Positions 18,844 to 28,329 of a stretch of DNA of 64,000 bases are shown piece by piece (position 1 is the stretch's first letter; every line of letters begins with the position of its first letter). A program made the position numbers and the translations under genes. Source of the DNA: Nitrosomonadales bacterium (GTDB taxonomy: Bacteria; Pseudomonadota; Gammaproteobacteria; Burkholderiales; Gallionellaceae); the NCBI GenBank assembly GCA_016199835.1, contig JACQFX010000002.1, forward strand, positions 1-64,000, written 5' to 3'. The notes beneath the pieces are model-generated. The model was not told where the DNA came from. It saw only the letters and a program-made list of their open reading frames with translations, and did no database searches.

Positions 18844-19518
18844 CTATTCCAGCTCGGGCACGATGAGCGCGGCGCTGGGTTGTTCGATGCGGTCAAGCAA
18901 AACCTTGCCGTCTGGAGTCAGCTTCAGATGGTCGCGGCAGAACCAGCGCACGGCTTGCGGATAGATGCGGTGTTCTTCATGCAACACGCGCGCCGCCAGG
19001 GTCTCCGGCGTGTCGTCCATCAGCACCGGCACGGCGGCCTGGACGATGATGGGGCCGTGATCCAGATTTGCGGTGACGAAATGCACGGTGCAGCCGTGTA
19101 TCTTCACGCCGTCCGCGAGCGCGCGCTCATGCGTGTTGAGTCCGCCGTATGCGGGCAGCAACGAAGGATGGATGTTGATCAGCCGCCCCTCGTAGTGCGC
19201 CACGAAATTCTGCGTGAGTATGCGCATGAAGCCGGCGAGCACCACGAGATCGGGCTGATAGCTGTCTATGGCGGTGGCCAGCGCGGTGTCGAAAGATTCG
19301 CGATCGGCGTAGTCGCGGTGCGACAGCACCTGAGTGGCGATGCCGTGCCGGCTGGCGATCTCCAGTCCTTGTGCGTCGGCCTTGTTGCTGATGACCGCCG
19401 CGATGCGGCTGCATGGCAGCTTGGCCTCCAGCAGCGCCTGCATGTTGCTGCCGCGCCCGGAGATCAGGATGACGACGGATTTACGCGCCGCATCATTGAA
19501 CTCGTGTTTGTACCTCAT
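18844..19518 (-). CDS. purN: Phosphoribosylglycinamide formyltransferase (GAR transformylase)
   Basis: This 224-residue enzyme transfers a formyl group from 10-formyl-THF to GAR, step three of purine synthesis. Visible motifs are the phosphate loop [11 protein letters not shown], the catalytic segment [13 protein letters not shown] (Asn and His) and the catalytic Asp in NLDHGPII. Its start overlaps the end of purM by 26 bases, implying translational coupling of the two purine steps. Confidence 0.95.
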   Translation of the reverse strand: MRYKHEFNDAARKSVVILISGRGSNMQALLEAKLPCSRIAAVISNKADAQGLEIASRHGIATQVLSHRDYADRESFDTALATAIDSYQPDLVVLAGFMRILTQNFVAHYEGRLINIHPSLLPAYGGLNTHERALADGVKIHGCTVHFVTANLDHGPIIVQAAVPVLMDDTPETLAARVLHEEHRIYPQAVRWFCRDHLKLTPDGKVLLDRIEQPSAALIVPELE

Positions 19519-20533
19519 CGCCTGCGCGTGCCTGTATGGTGCCTATGGCCCACGCGGTTTCCCCGGCGGCCTTGAGCTGGTTGAGTGCGGTATCGGCATC
19601 GTTCTTGTCCACGACTACGATCATGCCGATGCCGCAATTGAAGGTACGGTACATTTCCTGTTGCGCCACGTTGCCCTGCTCGCGCAGCCAGTCGAACAGC
19701 TTTGGCGTATGCCAGGACTTGCCGTCCAGCACGGCGACGACGTTCTGCGGCAGCACGCGCGGGATGTTCTCCAGCAAGCCGCCGCCGGTGATGTGCGCCA
19801 TGCCTTTTACGGTCAGCGTCTGCATCAGTGCCAGCAGCGGTTTTACGTAGATGCGCGTGGGCGCCATGATGCAATCGGCCAGCGTGCGTTCGCCGTCGAA
19901 CAAAGCGTTGAGATCAGGGTGGCTGCGTTCGATGATCTTGCGCACCAGCGAATAGCCGTTGGAATGCGCGCCGTTGGAAGCCAGTCCCAGCACCGTGTCG
20001 CCTGGCTTGATGTTGTCGCCGGTGATGATCTGCGATTTTTCCACCACGCCCACCGCGAAGCCTGCGAGGTCGTATTCGCCCACCGGGTACATGCCAGGCA
20101 TTTCGGCAGTCTCGCCGCCGATGAGCGCGCAGCCGGATTGTTCGCAGCCCAGCGCGATGCCCTTGATGACTTCGGTGGCGGCTTCCACATTCAGTTTGCC
20201 GCAGGCGAAGTAATCGAGGAAGAACAGCGGCTCCGCGCCCTGCACCAGGATGTCGTTCACGCTCATGCCGACCAGGTCGATGCCGACCGTGTCGTGGCGA
20301 TCAAGTTCGAACGCGAGTTTAAGTTTGGTGCCCACGCCATCGGTACCTGAGACCAGGACCGGCTCGCGGTATTTTTTCGAGATTTCCACCAGCCCGCCGA
20401 AACCGCCGATGCCGCTCAATACTTCCGGGCGCATGGTGCGTTTGGCAAACGGTTTGATGTTCTCCACCAGCCGATCGCCGGCGTCAATGTCCACACCGGC
20501 GTCGCGGTAGGAAAGAGGATTGTTCTGACCCAA
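19493..20533 (-). CDS. purM: Phosphoribosylformylglycinamidine cyclo-ligase (AIR synthetase)
   Basis: The 346 residues are the normal PurM length. It closes the imidazole ring (FGAM to AIR, ATP-dependent), step five of purine synthesis. It shows the N-terminal signature [20 protein letters not shown], the nucleotide-binding [12 protein letters not shown] and the [11 protein letters not shown] motif. It is divergent from hda and leads a minus-strand run purM-purN-DUF3108-methyltransferase. Confidence 0.96.
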   Translation of the reverse strand: MGQNNPLSYRDAGVDIDAGDRLVENIKPFAKRTMRPEVLSGIGGFGGLVEISKKYREPVLVSGTDGVGTKLKLAFELDRHDTVGIDLVGMSVNDILVQGAEPLFFLDYFACGKLNVEAATEVIKGIALGCEQSGCALIGGETAEMPGMYPVGEYDLAGFAVGVVEKSQIITGDNIKPGDTVLGLASNGAHSNGYSLVRKIIERSHPDLNALFDGERTLADCIMAPTRIYVKPLLALMQTLTVKGMAHITGGGLLENIPRVLPQNVVAVLDGKSWHTPKLFDWLREQGNVAQQEMYRTFNCGIGMIVVVDKNDADTALNQLKAAGETAWAIGTIQARAGDEVQTRVQ

Positions 20534-20634
20534 GTTGAGTTCTCGCTTTCTTCGGGATAAAGTGCAGGATGTTTTATTTTCCCAATTTTACCCTAAATGC
20601 CCACGCAACGTTATGACGATGGGGGGCGCAACTT

Positions 20635-21294
20635 ATGACGCAACTACTGCTCGACATCGCGCCAGACTGGATCCCCGCGCTGGATAACTTCGTCACCGGA
20701 CGCAACGTTGAGTTGCTTTCGGCTTTGCGCCATGCGCTCGCAGGAACGGCGGGCGAGCGCTGTTTCTATCTGTGGGGCGAAACGGGTTGTGGTAAGAGCC
20801 ACTTGTTGCAAGCGGTGATGGGGCAGGCGCGAACAGCGGGGCAGCCCGCAAGTTACGCCAGCGGGAGCGTGCCGGATAAGGGGCTGCTCATCGCCGTGGA
20901 CGATGTGGAAGCACTGGATGCTGCGATGCAGATTACGCTGTTCGAACTCTACAACCGGGTGCGCGAGAACGGTGGCTTGCTGCTGGTGGCGGGGAAGGTT
21001 GCGCCGTCCGGCCTGAATTTGCGCGGCGACCTGCGCACCCGGCTGGGCTGGGGATTGGTGTATCAGGTGCATGGTCTCGATGATGCAGAAAAGGCACAAG
21101 CCCTGGAACGACATGCTCTGGCGCGCGGCCTTGCGTTGCCGCCGGAAGTGACGCAATACCTGTTACGCCACGGGCGGCGCGACCTGCCCGCGCTGCTTGT
21201 CACTCTGGATGCGCTGGATGCGCATTGTCTGCGTTTGAAGCGCGTAGCGTCCGTGCCGTTGTTGAAAGAGGTGATGCTGCGGCGTGCCGACTGA
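20635..21294 (+). CDS. hda: DnaA regulatory inactivator Hda
   Basis: This 219-residue AAA+ protein is related to DnaA domain III. It contains the Walker A-like GETGCGKSHLLQAV, a Walker B region (LLIAVDDVEAL) and the arginine-finger segment LRTRLGWGL. A DnaA-like sensor 2 region follows. Hda with the loaded sliding clamp stimulates ATP hydrolysis on DnaA to limit re-initiation. A typical N-terminal clamp-binding stretch (QLLLDI) is present. The purM/hda divergent arrangement is common in betaproteobacteria. Confidence 0.92.
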   Translation: MTQLLLDIAPDWIPALDNFVTGRNVELLSALRHALAGTAGERCFYLWGETGCGKSHLLQAVMGQARTAGQPASYASGSVPDKGLLIAVDDVEALDAAMQITLFELYNRVRENGGLLLVAGKVAPSGLNLRGDLRTRLGWGLVYQVHGLDDAEKAQALERHALARGLALPPEVTQYLLRHGRRDLPALLVTLDALDAHCLRLKRVASVPLLKEVMLRRAD

Positions 21295-21307
21295 TTTCGT
21301 TGCCGTG

Positions 21308-23341
21308 TTATTTTTTCCCCTTGTGCTCTTCCGGATTCAGGTCTATTTCCGGGAATGGAGCACTGAACGGCGCGGCAGCCCTGCTTGCCGGTGTTTCCTT
21401 GACGGGTTCCAGTGAAAAATCGAATTCCAGCGGCTGATATTTTTCATCAGAGGGCGCGTGCGGGGCGACGGGGGTTTTTTCGGGAGCTTTCTGCAGCACC
21501 TTGTTGAGCTGGTCGGGCGTGATTGCTTTGCGCGCCACCAGAAATTCGCCGATGCTGCCGTCGCGCTTCGGATCGTAATCGGCCATGAAATCTTCCATGT
21601 CCTGCAAGGTCGGCAAGACGCCGGCCCTTTTTTCGGTGGCATTTTCCCGTTGTTGCTGTAGCAGGGCTTCGTTGAGTTCGGTGAGCGTGATGGCTTTGCG
21701 CGAGACGAGATAACCGCCAAAGCGTCCATGGGCTTTGGGGTCGAAATCATGAAGGCAATTTTTCAAGTCCTGCATTGACAGCGCGCCCATTTCTACCAGT
21801 ATGTCACCCACCGGACGGCGCTTGTTCAGCGCGATCTGTGGCAGAAAGAGCGCGGCGCCGCCCAGGTCGTCGTCGCCCGTATATAGCGGATTGTGCGCAT
21901 CCATCGTGCGCCCCAGTGACTGCACCATTTCCCACGATTCGTGGTTCTCGTTGTGCTTGTGGAATTCGCGTGCAGCGCGCTCAAACTCTTCTGCCCTGCC
22001 CAGCGAGGAGAGGATGGAGATCAGCAGCATCCGGGCTTCTGTATGCGCGGGGTTATTTTCGATGATCTCGTGCAGTATCTGGATGGAGCGGTTCGGGTGG
22101 CCATGGACGGCATATAGACCGGCCTCTTCCAGCATGGCGTCATCATCGGAGATTTGTTCCGGTACGTCGTGCGTCGGAACTGTTTCCCGAGACATGCCAT
22201 TCGCTTTGGAAGTTGCGGCAGTTTGTGTCGTTGCCCGGACGGAGGCTGGCATGCTGGATTGCGGTGCTGTGACCGTGGGGGCAGGGGATTCTTCCGCTTT
22301 TTCCGTCACTGGTTTCAGGATGCGGCGTGCGGGTGCATGTGGATGGCCGGCCTTGCGGCGACGCAGCAAGAACAGCAAAGAAGCGAGTATGGCCAGCCCG
22401 GTCGCAGCCAGGATGTAGCGCAGCGTGAGGTCATCGGGTTGCGCCGTCTCTGTGGGTGGGAGAGCGGCGGCGGGTGCGGCATTGGCCGGCGGTGCCGGGC
22501 GGCTGGCGGGCGCTGTGTTGTCCAGATGCGCCAGTTTTAATTTGATATCGCCCAGTTCATCCTGGAGCTGCTTGACTTGATGTTGCAGGGCAAGGAAGCT
22601 GGCCATCTGATCATCCGCATCCAGCAATTTCTGCCGTGCCAGCAGGGCTTCACGCTCTTCAGGGCTGATCTTGCCGATGCGCGATTCGTCTATCGGCTCA
22701 CCGGAAAGCTTGAGCCGGAATGTGGCCTGGCGCCCCTGCTTCACGACCGCGCTGGTGTTTGCCCGGGCATGGTAAGGCGGCACGTGATGTTTGCGCGCAG
22801 GCGCCCTGTGCGGTTGATTTTCGATAATGGCGGGATGAACATCCCCCTCGGGGGCTGGCGGCGCAGCCTTTTCCTGGTTTTCCGAGACAGGAGGAGTAAC
22901 TGCGCTGGTAGGTATCGACTCCAGGTCGGGCAGGATAGTCAGTGTCTTGATGACGCTGCCCGTGCCGGGGCATTTGACCTGAAGACGTAACTTGACGAAC
23001 AGTTCGTTGAGGAAGGCGCGCGCGCGGATGACTATATAGCGTCGGCCCCCTTCTGTTTTTAATTCCAGTGAGGCCTTGAGCAGATAACTGCGGGCTTCCT
23101 CATCATTCGAATCAGGGGCGAGCAGCGACAGGCAGGATGTTTCCACGTTCTCGTTGGCGCTTGCCCGCAACTCCACTTGTGCAAGCAGCGGCTCGCCGAG
23201 CTTGCTGTGCGGCACGATCTCCCCTATGCCCAGTGCGCGTGCAGGGTATGGCGTTAGCAGGATGGCGGCCAGTATGCCTGCCGCAAACAGGTGGGTGAAA
23301 CGTATAAGTTTGGCTGTATCCACGTTGGTGTATGCCATCAT
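21308..23341 (-). CDS. FimV-like envelope protein with C-terminal GspE-N-like modules
   Basis: This 677-residue protein has a signal/TM segment (about 12-36) and a FimV-type N-terminal domain (about 37-145: ALGIGEIVPHSKLGEPLLAQ). A proline-rich stretch, a short coiled coil (QVKQLQDELGDIKLKLAHLD) and a second TM (about 305-325, ending LLRRRK) follow. The cytoplasmic part has a TPR-like region and three related modules: GDILVEMGALSMQDLKNCL, GGYLVSRKAITLTELNEALL and GEFLVARKAITPDQLNKVLQ. These resemble the N-terminal domain of GspE/PilB ATPases. The next gene on this strand encodes such an ATPase and has a similar module (IGKLLVNIGILSEEDLVCAL). The two probably act together at an inner-membrane pilus or secretion platform. 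No SD is obvious; the next codon (23338) is an alternative start. Confidence 0.7.
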   Translation of the reverse strand: MMAYTNVDTAKLIRFTHLFAAGILAAILLTPYPARALGIGEIVPHSKLGEPLLAQVELRASANENVETSCLSLLAPDSNDEEARSYLLKASLELKTEGGRRYIVIRARAFLNELFVKLRLQVKCPGTGSVIKTLTILPDLESIPTSAVTPPVSENQEKAAPPAPEGDVHPAIIENQPHRAPARKHHVPPYHARANTSAVVKQGRQATFRLKLSGEPIDESRIGKISPEEREALLARQKLLDADDQMASFLALQHQVKQLQDELGDIKLKLAHLDNTAPASRPAPPANAAPAAALPPTETAQPDDLTLRYILAATGLAILASLLFLLRRRKAGHPHAPARRILKPVTEKAEESPAPTVTAPQSSMPASVRATTQTAATSKANGMSRETVPTHDVPEQISDDDAMLEEAGLYAVHGHPNRSIQILHEIIENNPAHTEARMLLISILSSLGRAEEFERAAREFHKHNENHESWEMVQSLGRTMDAHNPLYTGDDDLGGAALFLPQIALNKRRPVGDILVEMGALSMQDLKNCLHDFDPKAHGRFGGYLVSRKAITLTELNEALLQQQRENATEKRAGVLPTLQDMEDFMADYDPKRDGSIGEFLVARKAITPDQLNKVLQKAPEKTPVAPHAPSDEKYQPLEFDFSLEPVKETPASRAAAPFSAPFPEIDLNPEEHKGKK

Positions 23342-23429
23342 TTCTGGCTGTACACAGCCGCTTGTGTTTTCTTGCCGGTGCTGGAGAGTATAGCGTCTGC
23401 GAGCGTATATTGCATGTCGAGAACCGAGG

Positions 23430-25748
23430 TCATGTGCAGGCGCTACGCACTTGCGCGATGTCGGTGATACCGCGCAGGACTTTCTCGATGCCGTCCTGTT
23501 TCAGCGTCCTCATACCCTCGGCAATTCCCGTCGTCTGGTATTCGGCCGCAGAGGACTGCTGGCGAACCAGATGACGCACCGCCGGTGTGGCTTGCAGCAA
23601 CTCGTACAGGCCGATACGGCCCGAGTAACCTTCGCTGCATTCCCGGCACCCGACCGCGCGCTTGCAGTACAGTTGCCCATCTACGCCGTAAGCTTCGCGC
23701 CAGTTGCGGATGAGGTTTTCGCGCTCTGCGCGTCCGGGAGGTTTGCCGTTGGCGGATTGGTGATACTCATTGGCGAGCTCATCCAGTTCGTGTGCGGGAA
23801 TCTCTTCCTGTTTCGCGCAACTGACGCATAGCTTGCGCGCGAGTCGCTGGGCCAGGATGGATAGCAGTGCATCGGAAAGGTTGTAAGGATCTATGCCGAG
23901 ATCCAGCAGCCGAGCCACCGTTTCCGATGCGGAATTGGTGTGCAGGGTGGAGAGCACCAGATGTCCTGTCATCGAGGCTTCCAGTGCTATCCTGGCGGTT
24001 TCCTGGTCACGCATCTCGCCTATCATGATGATGTCGGGGTCGGCGCGCAGCAGGACGCGCAGCGTGCTGGCGAAAGTGACGCCAATCTTATTGTTGACCT
24101 GCACCTGGCACAGGCGCGGTTGCACGATTTCCACCGGGTCTTCCACCGTCCATATTTTGCGGTCGCTGGTGTTCAATTCCCTTATTACCGAGTGCAGCGT
24201 GGTGGTCTTGCCGCTGCCGGTCGGGCCGCATACCAGGATCAGTCCGTAGGAGTGATGGGCCGCTTCGCGGAAAGCTTCCATTTCGCGCTTTGCCATGCCG
24301 AGATCGGAGAGCGGCAGCGGATCGCCGGCAGTCAGGATACGGATGGTGACGAATTCCGCGCCGCGCATGGTGGGGATGGTGGACACGCGCAGGTCTATGC
24401 TGCCCCCGTTCGGCAAGCTGAAAGAGATTTTTCCGTCCTGTGGTCGCCGCCGTTCGGAGATGTCCAGCCCGGACATGATCTTGATGCGCGACACCACGGC
24501 TCCGTGGTAATTGCGGGGGAAGTCTGAAAATTTTTCCATGCGTCCGTCGCGGCGGAAGCGGATATCGGATTCTTCGTTGCCCTGAAATAACTCGATATGG
24601 ATATCCGATGCGCCTTCGCCTATGGCGTTCAGTATCATCTTGTTGACCAGGTTGATGATGGTGGCGTCGTTTTCGGAAATATCTGTCTCGGGGGGTGCCG
24701 GCGCAACGACAGGTTTGTCGGGCATGGCGTTGTATGCTTTTTGCGCCATGCTGTGAAATTCTTCCCTGGCCTCGTACGGGTTCTTGGCGAGGCCGTGCAT
24801 GTTGAGGCGGTTCACGATTTCGTTGCGAGGCGCGTAAACGGGCTCCACCTTGAGTCCGGTCAGCATCGTATAAAAGGATGCGTCGTTGAAGGTGAGCGGG
24901 TCGGCGACGGCCAGGAGGAGCGTATCGCGATGTACGCCTACCGGCACGACCTGTTTTTCCCGAGCTTTCTCGATGGGGATGAGCTTGGTGGTTTCGAACG
25001 GAATGGGGATGCCGAGCATATCCACCATGAGGGTTCCGGATTGGACACATAGCGCGCAGACCAGGTCTTCCTCACTGAGGATGCCGATATTGACCAGCAG
25101 CTTGCCTATGGGCATATCGTGATGCCCGTTTCTTTCCTGTATGCCATGCACGATACGCATCGTGCGCTCATCGGTGAAGCCGTGATGCATGAGGATCTCG
25201 CCGATGGTTTTGCCTTTCATGACGTAGAAACTTTTGCCTGCGTGTTGCAGTTCCACGGCCTGCATCAACTCGTATTGCGTGTGTATCCTGGGCCAACTGC
25301 CGTGCGTGCGCGCCATCGCCGGGTCTGCTGCGTCGGCACGGGTGGCAGACGCGGATGCTGCATTCGCGGCAGGCGCACTCGCCTCGGGGAAAGCGTATTC
25401 AAGCAGATTTGCGGCGGGAATATGGGGCGCAGATTCCATATGCGGAGGGAGCATCCCGATGCTGCTGAACGGATCGTAAGGCGTGATTTCCAGCGAGGGA
25501 AAGAGAAAATCATGAACCTGTTTGAGTAAGGCGATCTCGCGCAGAATATCCTGCGGGAAACCCTTGCGGCCTTCGCGGTCATCCAGCAGGAGTGAATTGA
25601 AATATTGGATAGCTTCCTGCCCACCCCAGTGCAACTCGATATTCGCCAGAACGCGCGCGAAATCCTGTGCCATGGCTGTCGGGAAAGCCGCACCCGCGCG
25701 CTCTACCGCTGCGGCGATCTTGGGATACGAGATTTTTTCTGTGGACAT
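23430..25748 (-). CDS. GspE/PilB-family type II/IV secretion ATPase
   Basis: This 772-residue hexameric-ATPase subunit is started at MSTEKISYPK (ATG 25748 after AGGCG); a longer reading to 25829 adds an unlikely arginine-rich tail. An unusual N-terminal region of about 190 residues precedes a GspE-N/MshEN-like domain. The ATPase core has Walker A CGPTGSGKTTTLHS, the Asp box, Walker B DPDIIMIGEMRDQET and the His box (STLHTNSASE). A zinc-binding tetracysteine motif (CVSC...CREC) precedes GRIGLYELL. No pilin, GspF or PilC gene lies nearby, so its machine is encoded elsewhere or it acts with the FimV-like neighbour. Confidence 0.88.
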   Translation of the reverse strand: MSTEKISYPKIAAAVERAGAAFPTAMAQDFARVLANIELHWGGQEAIQYFNSLLLDDREGRKGFPQDILREIALLKQVHDFLFPSLEITPYDPFSSIGMLPPHMESAPHIPAANLLEYAFPEASAPAANAASASATRADAADPAMARTHGSWPRIHTQYELMQAVELQHAGKSFYVMKGKTIGEILMHHGFTDERTMRIVHGIQERNGHHDMPIGKLLVNIGILSEEDLVCALCVQSGTLMVDMLGIPIPFETTKLIPIEKAREKQVVPVGVHRDTLLLAVADPLTFNDASFYTMLTGLKVEPVYAPRNEIVNRLNMHGLAKNPYEAREEFHSMAQKAYNAMPDKPVVAPAPPETDISENDATIINLVNKMILNAIGEGASDIHIELFQGNEESDIRFRRDGRMEKFSDFPRNYHGAVVSRIKIMSGLDISERRRPQDGKISFSLPNGGSIDLRVSTIPTMRGAEFVTIRILTAGDPLPLSDLGMAKREMEAFREAAHHSYGLILVCGPTGSGKTTTLHSVIRELNTSDRKIWTVEDPVEIVQPRLCQVQVNNKIGVTFASTLRVLLRADPDIIMIGEMRDQETARIALEASMTGHLVLSTLHTNSASETVARLLDLGIDPYNLSDALLSILAQRLARKLCVSCAKQEEIPAHELDELANEYHQSANGKPPGRAERENLIRNWREAYGVDGQLYCKRAVGCRECSEGYSGRIGLYELLQATPAVRHLVRQQSSAAEYQTTGIAEGMRTLKQDGIEKVLRGITDIAQVRSACT

Positions 25749-25971
25749 TTCGAGTCGCCTCAAGCGCGGCTGACGTAAAATTGCGTTTCGTCGCCAGCCA
25801 GCGTATCTGTTATTGTCCCCCCGTGGCATTCGATGCCGCGTCTGTGTGATACCTGTTTTGGAACAGGCTTGCCAACATGATACATAATACCCAATGGCAT
25901 AACAACAGACCGCATGCCGGCGACGAATGGAGTTGTGCCACGACTTTGATTAATTGAGGATGGGATAGAGA

Positions 25972-26634
25972 GTGAATCTGGTTTTATTTGATCTGGACAA
26001 CACGCTGCTGAGCGGCGACAGCGATTTCGAGTGGGCGCAATTTCTCATCGAGCAGGGCGTGATAGACCGCGAATTATACGAAGCAAAGAACCTGCATTTT
26101 TACGAACAATACAAGGCGGGCACGCTGGATATTCATGAATTCCTCGATTTCCAGTTGAAGCCGCTGGCGCGCCATGCGCGCAAGGTGCTGGATGCGTGGC
26201 ATGAGGAGTTCATGCGCGGCAAGGTGAGGCCGATGATGGGAGCGCAGGCGAAGGAACTGGTGGCACGGCACCGTGCGGCGGGCGATGTGTGCGTCGTCAT
26301 CACCGCCACCAACAGCTTCGTCACCGCGCCTATCGCGCGCGAATTCGGCGTGGAACATTTGATCGCCACCGAGCCGGAACAGAAGGATGGTGAATTTACG
26401 GGTGGCGTGAGCGGGACGCCGAGTTTCCGCGAAGGCAAGATCGTGCGTCTGGAGCAATGGATGGCGCAGCGCGGCTGGAACTGGAACAGTTTTGCCGATA
26501 GCTGGTTCTACAGCGATTCGCTGAACGATCTGCCGCTGCTGGCGAAAGTGAAGAATCCGGTGGCGGTCGACCCGGATGCCACGCTGCGCGCGCATGCCGA
26601 ACAGCGTGGCTGGCGCATCATGAGTTTGCGCTGA
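25972..26634 (+). CDS. HAD-IB family phosphatase (SerB-like fold)
   Basis: This 220-residue HAD-superfamily hydrolase has motif I FDLDNTLLSGD (nucleophile Asp and acid/base Asp), motif II with the ITATNSF segment and motif IV YSDSLNDLPLL. A helical cap (about 20-85) fits subfamily IB, which includes phosphoserine and some betaproteobacterial histidinol phosphatases. The substrate cannot be decided from sequence and no biosynthetic neighbours help. It starts with GTG. Confidence 0.85.
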   Translation: MNLVLFDLDNTLLSGDSDFEWAQFLIEQGVIDRELYEAKNLHFYEQYKAGTLDIHEFLDFQLKPLARHARKVLDAWHEEFMRGKVRPMMGAQAKELVARHRAAGDVCVVITATNSFVTAPIAREFGVEHLIATEPEQKDGEFTGGVSGTPSFREGKIVRLEQWMAQRGWNWNSFADSWFYSDSLNDLPLLAKVKNPVAVDPDATLRAHAEQRGWRIMSLR

Positions 26635-26763
26635 GGCGGGATGGATGTTGAGCCGCCCTCCGATCAGATAGGTCGGGCAATGCTGCCGTAAGCTGGGCGC
26701 TGCACTATAATGCCCGCGTTTCTGCCCTGTGCCGGAAACGCATTCATAACGAGGAGATAAGAG

Positions 26764-27078
26764 ATGAAGAAATTGATCGCATTGGTTTGCCTTGGCGTCG
26801 CGTTCGCCGCTGCCGCCCCCGCATTTGCCGGGGCGCAGCAGGAAAAGATGAAGACGTGCAACAAGGACGCAACGGATAAAGCGCTGAAAGGCGGCGAGCG
26901 CAAGGCGTTCATGAAGGACTGCCTGAGCAAGAAAGCGGAAGCCCCGGCTGCCGCCGCGCCCGCGGACAAGAAAGCCACGCAGCAGGAAAAGATGAAGAAC
27001 TGCAACAAGGACGCCAAAGAGAAAGCGCTGAAAGGCGACGAACGCAAGAAATTCATGAGCACCTGCCTCAAGGGTTAA
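26764..27078 (+). CDS. PsiF-repeat exported protein
   Basis: This 104-residue protein has a signal peptide (MKKLIALVCLGVAFAAAAPA, cleaved after FAG). Two PsiF repeats each have paired cysteines: QQEKMKTCNKDATDKALKGG and QQEKMKNCNKDAKEKALKGD, each ending FM..CL. An alanine/proline linker joins them. PsiF proteins were named from phosphate starvation in E. coli; their function is unknown. A strong GAGGAGATAAG ribosome site precedes it and an intrinsic terminator follows, so it is a single-gene unit. Confidence 0.88.
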   Translation: MKKLIALVCLGVAFAAAAPAFAGAQQEKMKTCNKDATDKALKGGERKAFMKDCLSKKAEAPAAAAPADKKATQQEKMKNCNKDAKEKALKGDERKKFMSTCLKG

Positions 27079-27100
27079 GCGTTTATTCTTGCCGAATCGG

Positions 27101-27127
27101 GGCGCACATTGATCGTGCGCCTTTTTT
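27101..27127 (+). terminator. Intrinsic terminator after the PsiF-repeat gene
   Basis: GGCGCAC (27101-27107) pairs perfectly with GTGCGCC (27115-27121) across a 7-base loop and is followed by six T. Confidence 0.88.
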
Positions 27128-27225
27128 ATTGGCGCCGGCGCGAGCACTCAATTAATGAGCCGGACATCGGTTGATGCGCGCGTGAACGGTGTGGATAGCT
27201 GCGTCTGTATGTATCATTAGCACCC

Positions 27226-28191
27226 ATGTTTCCGCGTATTCTTTTTTTCCTGCTGTCGTGCGTTACGCTGCTCAGTCTGGTCTTCGGCCTGATGAGCGGT
27301 TCGCTGCCGTTGCCGCCCGGTGAAGTGTGGCACGCGTTGTGGGGCGGTGATGGCGGCACTGCGGCCGAGGTGTTGTGGCAGTTGCGCCTGCCGCGCGTGC
27401 TAGCGGCGTTCGCGTGTGGCGGGCTGTTGAGTCTGGCTGGCGTGTTGTTGCAGGCCTTGCTGCGCAACCCTTTGGCCGATCCTTACATTCTCGGTATCTC
27501 GGGCGGCGCGGCGGTGGGTGCGCTGGCGGCCATGCTGCTGGGCGCGGGCCTGTCCGCCACACAATTTTCTTCCCTGGGCGGCGCGCTGCTGGCGATCGTC
27601 GCAGTGTTCGGACTTGGCTTCAGGAGTGGCGAGCGCAACATCTACCGGCTGCTGCTCACCGGCGTGGTGGTGTCCGCCGGATGTGGCGCACTGGTCAGCC
27701 TGTTGCTGACGCTGGCGCAGTTCGAGCAGGTGAAGGGCATGCTGTTCTGGCTGATGGGCGATCTGTCGCAGCCGCAGGGCTTGCCGCTGGCCTGGCTGGT
27801 GCTGCTGGCCGTGGGGCTGTGCGCCACGATATTTTCCGGCGGGCTGGATGTGCTGGCGGGCGGGCTGGACAAGGCGGCGGCGCTGGGGGTGGCGGTGGCG
27901 CGCTGGCAGATGGCGCTGTATTTCGCGGCGGCCTTGCTCACGGTTGCGGCACTGCAACTCGGCGGCAGCATAGGTTTCGTTGGACTGATGATGCCGCACG
28001 CGATACGTCTGCTCGGCGTCAGCGCGCATCGCTGGTTGATTCCCCTGTCGGTGTTGTTGGGCGGCAGCTTTCTGGTGTGCGCCGACACGCTGGCGCGTAC
28101 GCTGTGGTCGCCGTTGCAATTGCCGGTAGGCGTGTTCACCGCGCTGCTCGGCGTGCCGGTGTTGCTGTGGTTGCTGGGGCGGAGGCGATAA
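27226..28191 (+). CDS. FecCD/BtuC-family ABC transporter permease
   Basis: This 321-residue membrane protein has the many hydrophobic segments typical of the iron-siderophore/vitamin B12 importer family. It has the conserved LRLPRVLAAFACGGLLSLAG and LLQALLRNPLADPYILGISG segments, and GFVGLMMPHAIRLL, the ATPase-coupling loop. It imports a chelate or cobalamin across the inner membrane together with the ATPase at 28330. No binding protein, TonB receptor or cobalamin riboswitch is seen nearby, so the substrate is open. No clear SD precedes the ATG. Confidence 0.88.
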   Translation: MFPRILFFLLSCVTLLSLVFGLMSGSLPLPPGEVWHALWGGDGGTAAEVLWQLRLPRVLAAFACGGLLSLAGVLLQALLRNPLADPYILGISGGAAVGALAAMLLGAGLSATQFSSLGGALLAIVAVFGLGFRSGERNIYRLLLTGVVVSAGCGALVSLLLTLAQFEQVKGMLFWLMGDLSQPQGLPLAWLVLLAVGLCATIFSGGLDVLAGGLDKAAALGVAVARWQMALYFAAALLTVAALQLGGSIGFVGLMMPHAIRLLGVSAHRWLIPLSVLLGGSFLVCADTLARTLWSPLQLPVGVFTALLGVPVLLWLLGRRR

Positions 28192-28210
28192 AATCATGAA
28201 AAACATTTCA

Positions 28211-28315
28211 ACCACGGAAAACACGGATGACACGGACAAACCAACCCCCGCCTGGAGGGTGAATGGGTATGCCGAACACGCCGTGTTTTTCCGTGCCATC
28301 CGTGTTTTCCGTGGT
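28211..28315. repeat. Dispersed inverted repeat (ACCACGGAAAACACGG type), copy 1
   Basis: The left arm at 28211-28236 and the right arm at 28290-28315 are inverted copies of a 26-base sequence starting ACCACGGAAAACACGG, with 25 of 26 matches. About 53 bases separate them. The same family occurs at 40903-40980. The element lies between the permease and ATPase genes of one transporter, inside the probable operon. Confidence 0.85.
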
Positions 28316-28329
28316 TAATGGTTTTTGAA

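Noticed and set aside
25830-25971. Possible sigma-54 promoter (TGGAACAGGCTTGC) before the HAD phosphatase gene
   Set aside because: The GG-to-GC spacing is one base short of the required 10, so it does not fit.
27079-27225. Cobalamin riboswitch upstream of the FecCD-type permease
   Set aside because: The 147-base gap is too short and contains only the psiF terminator; no B12-box was seen.
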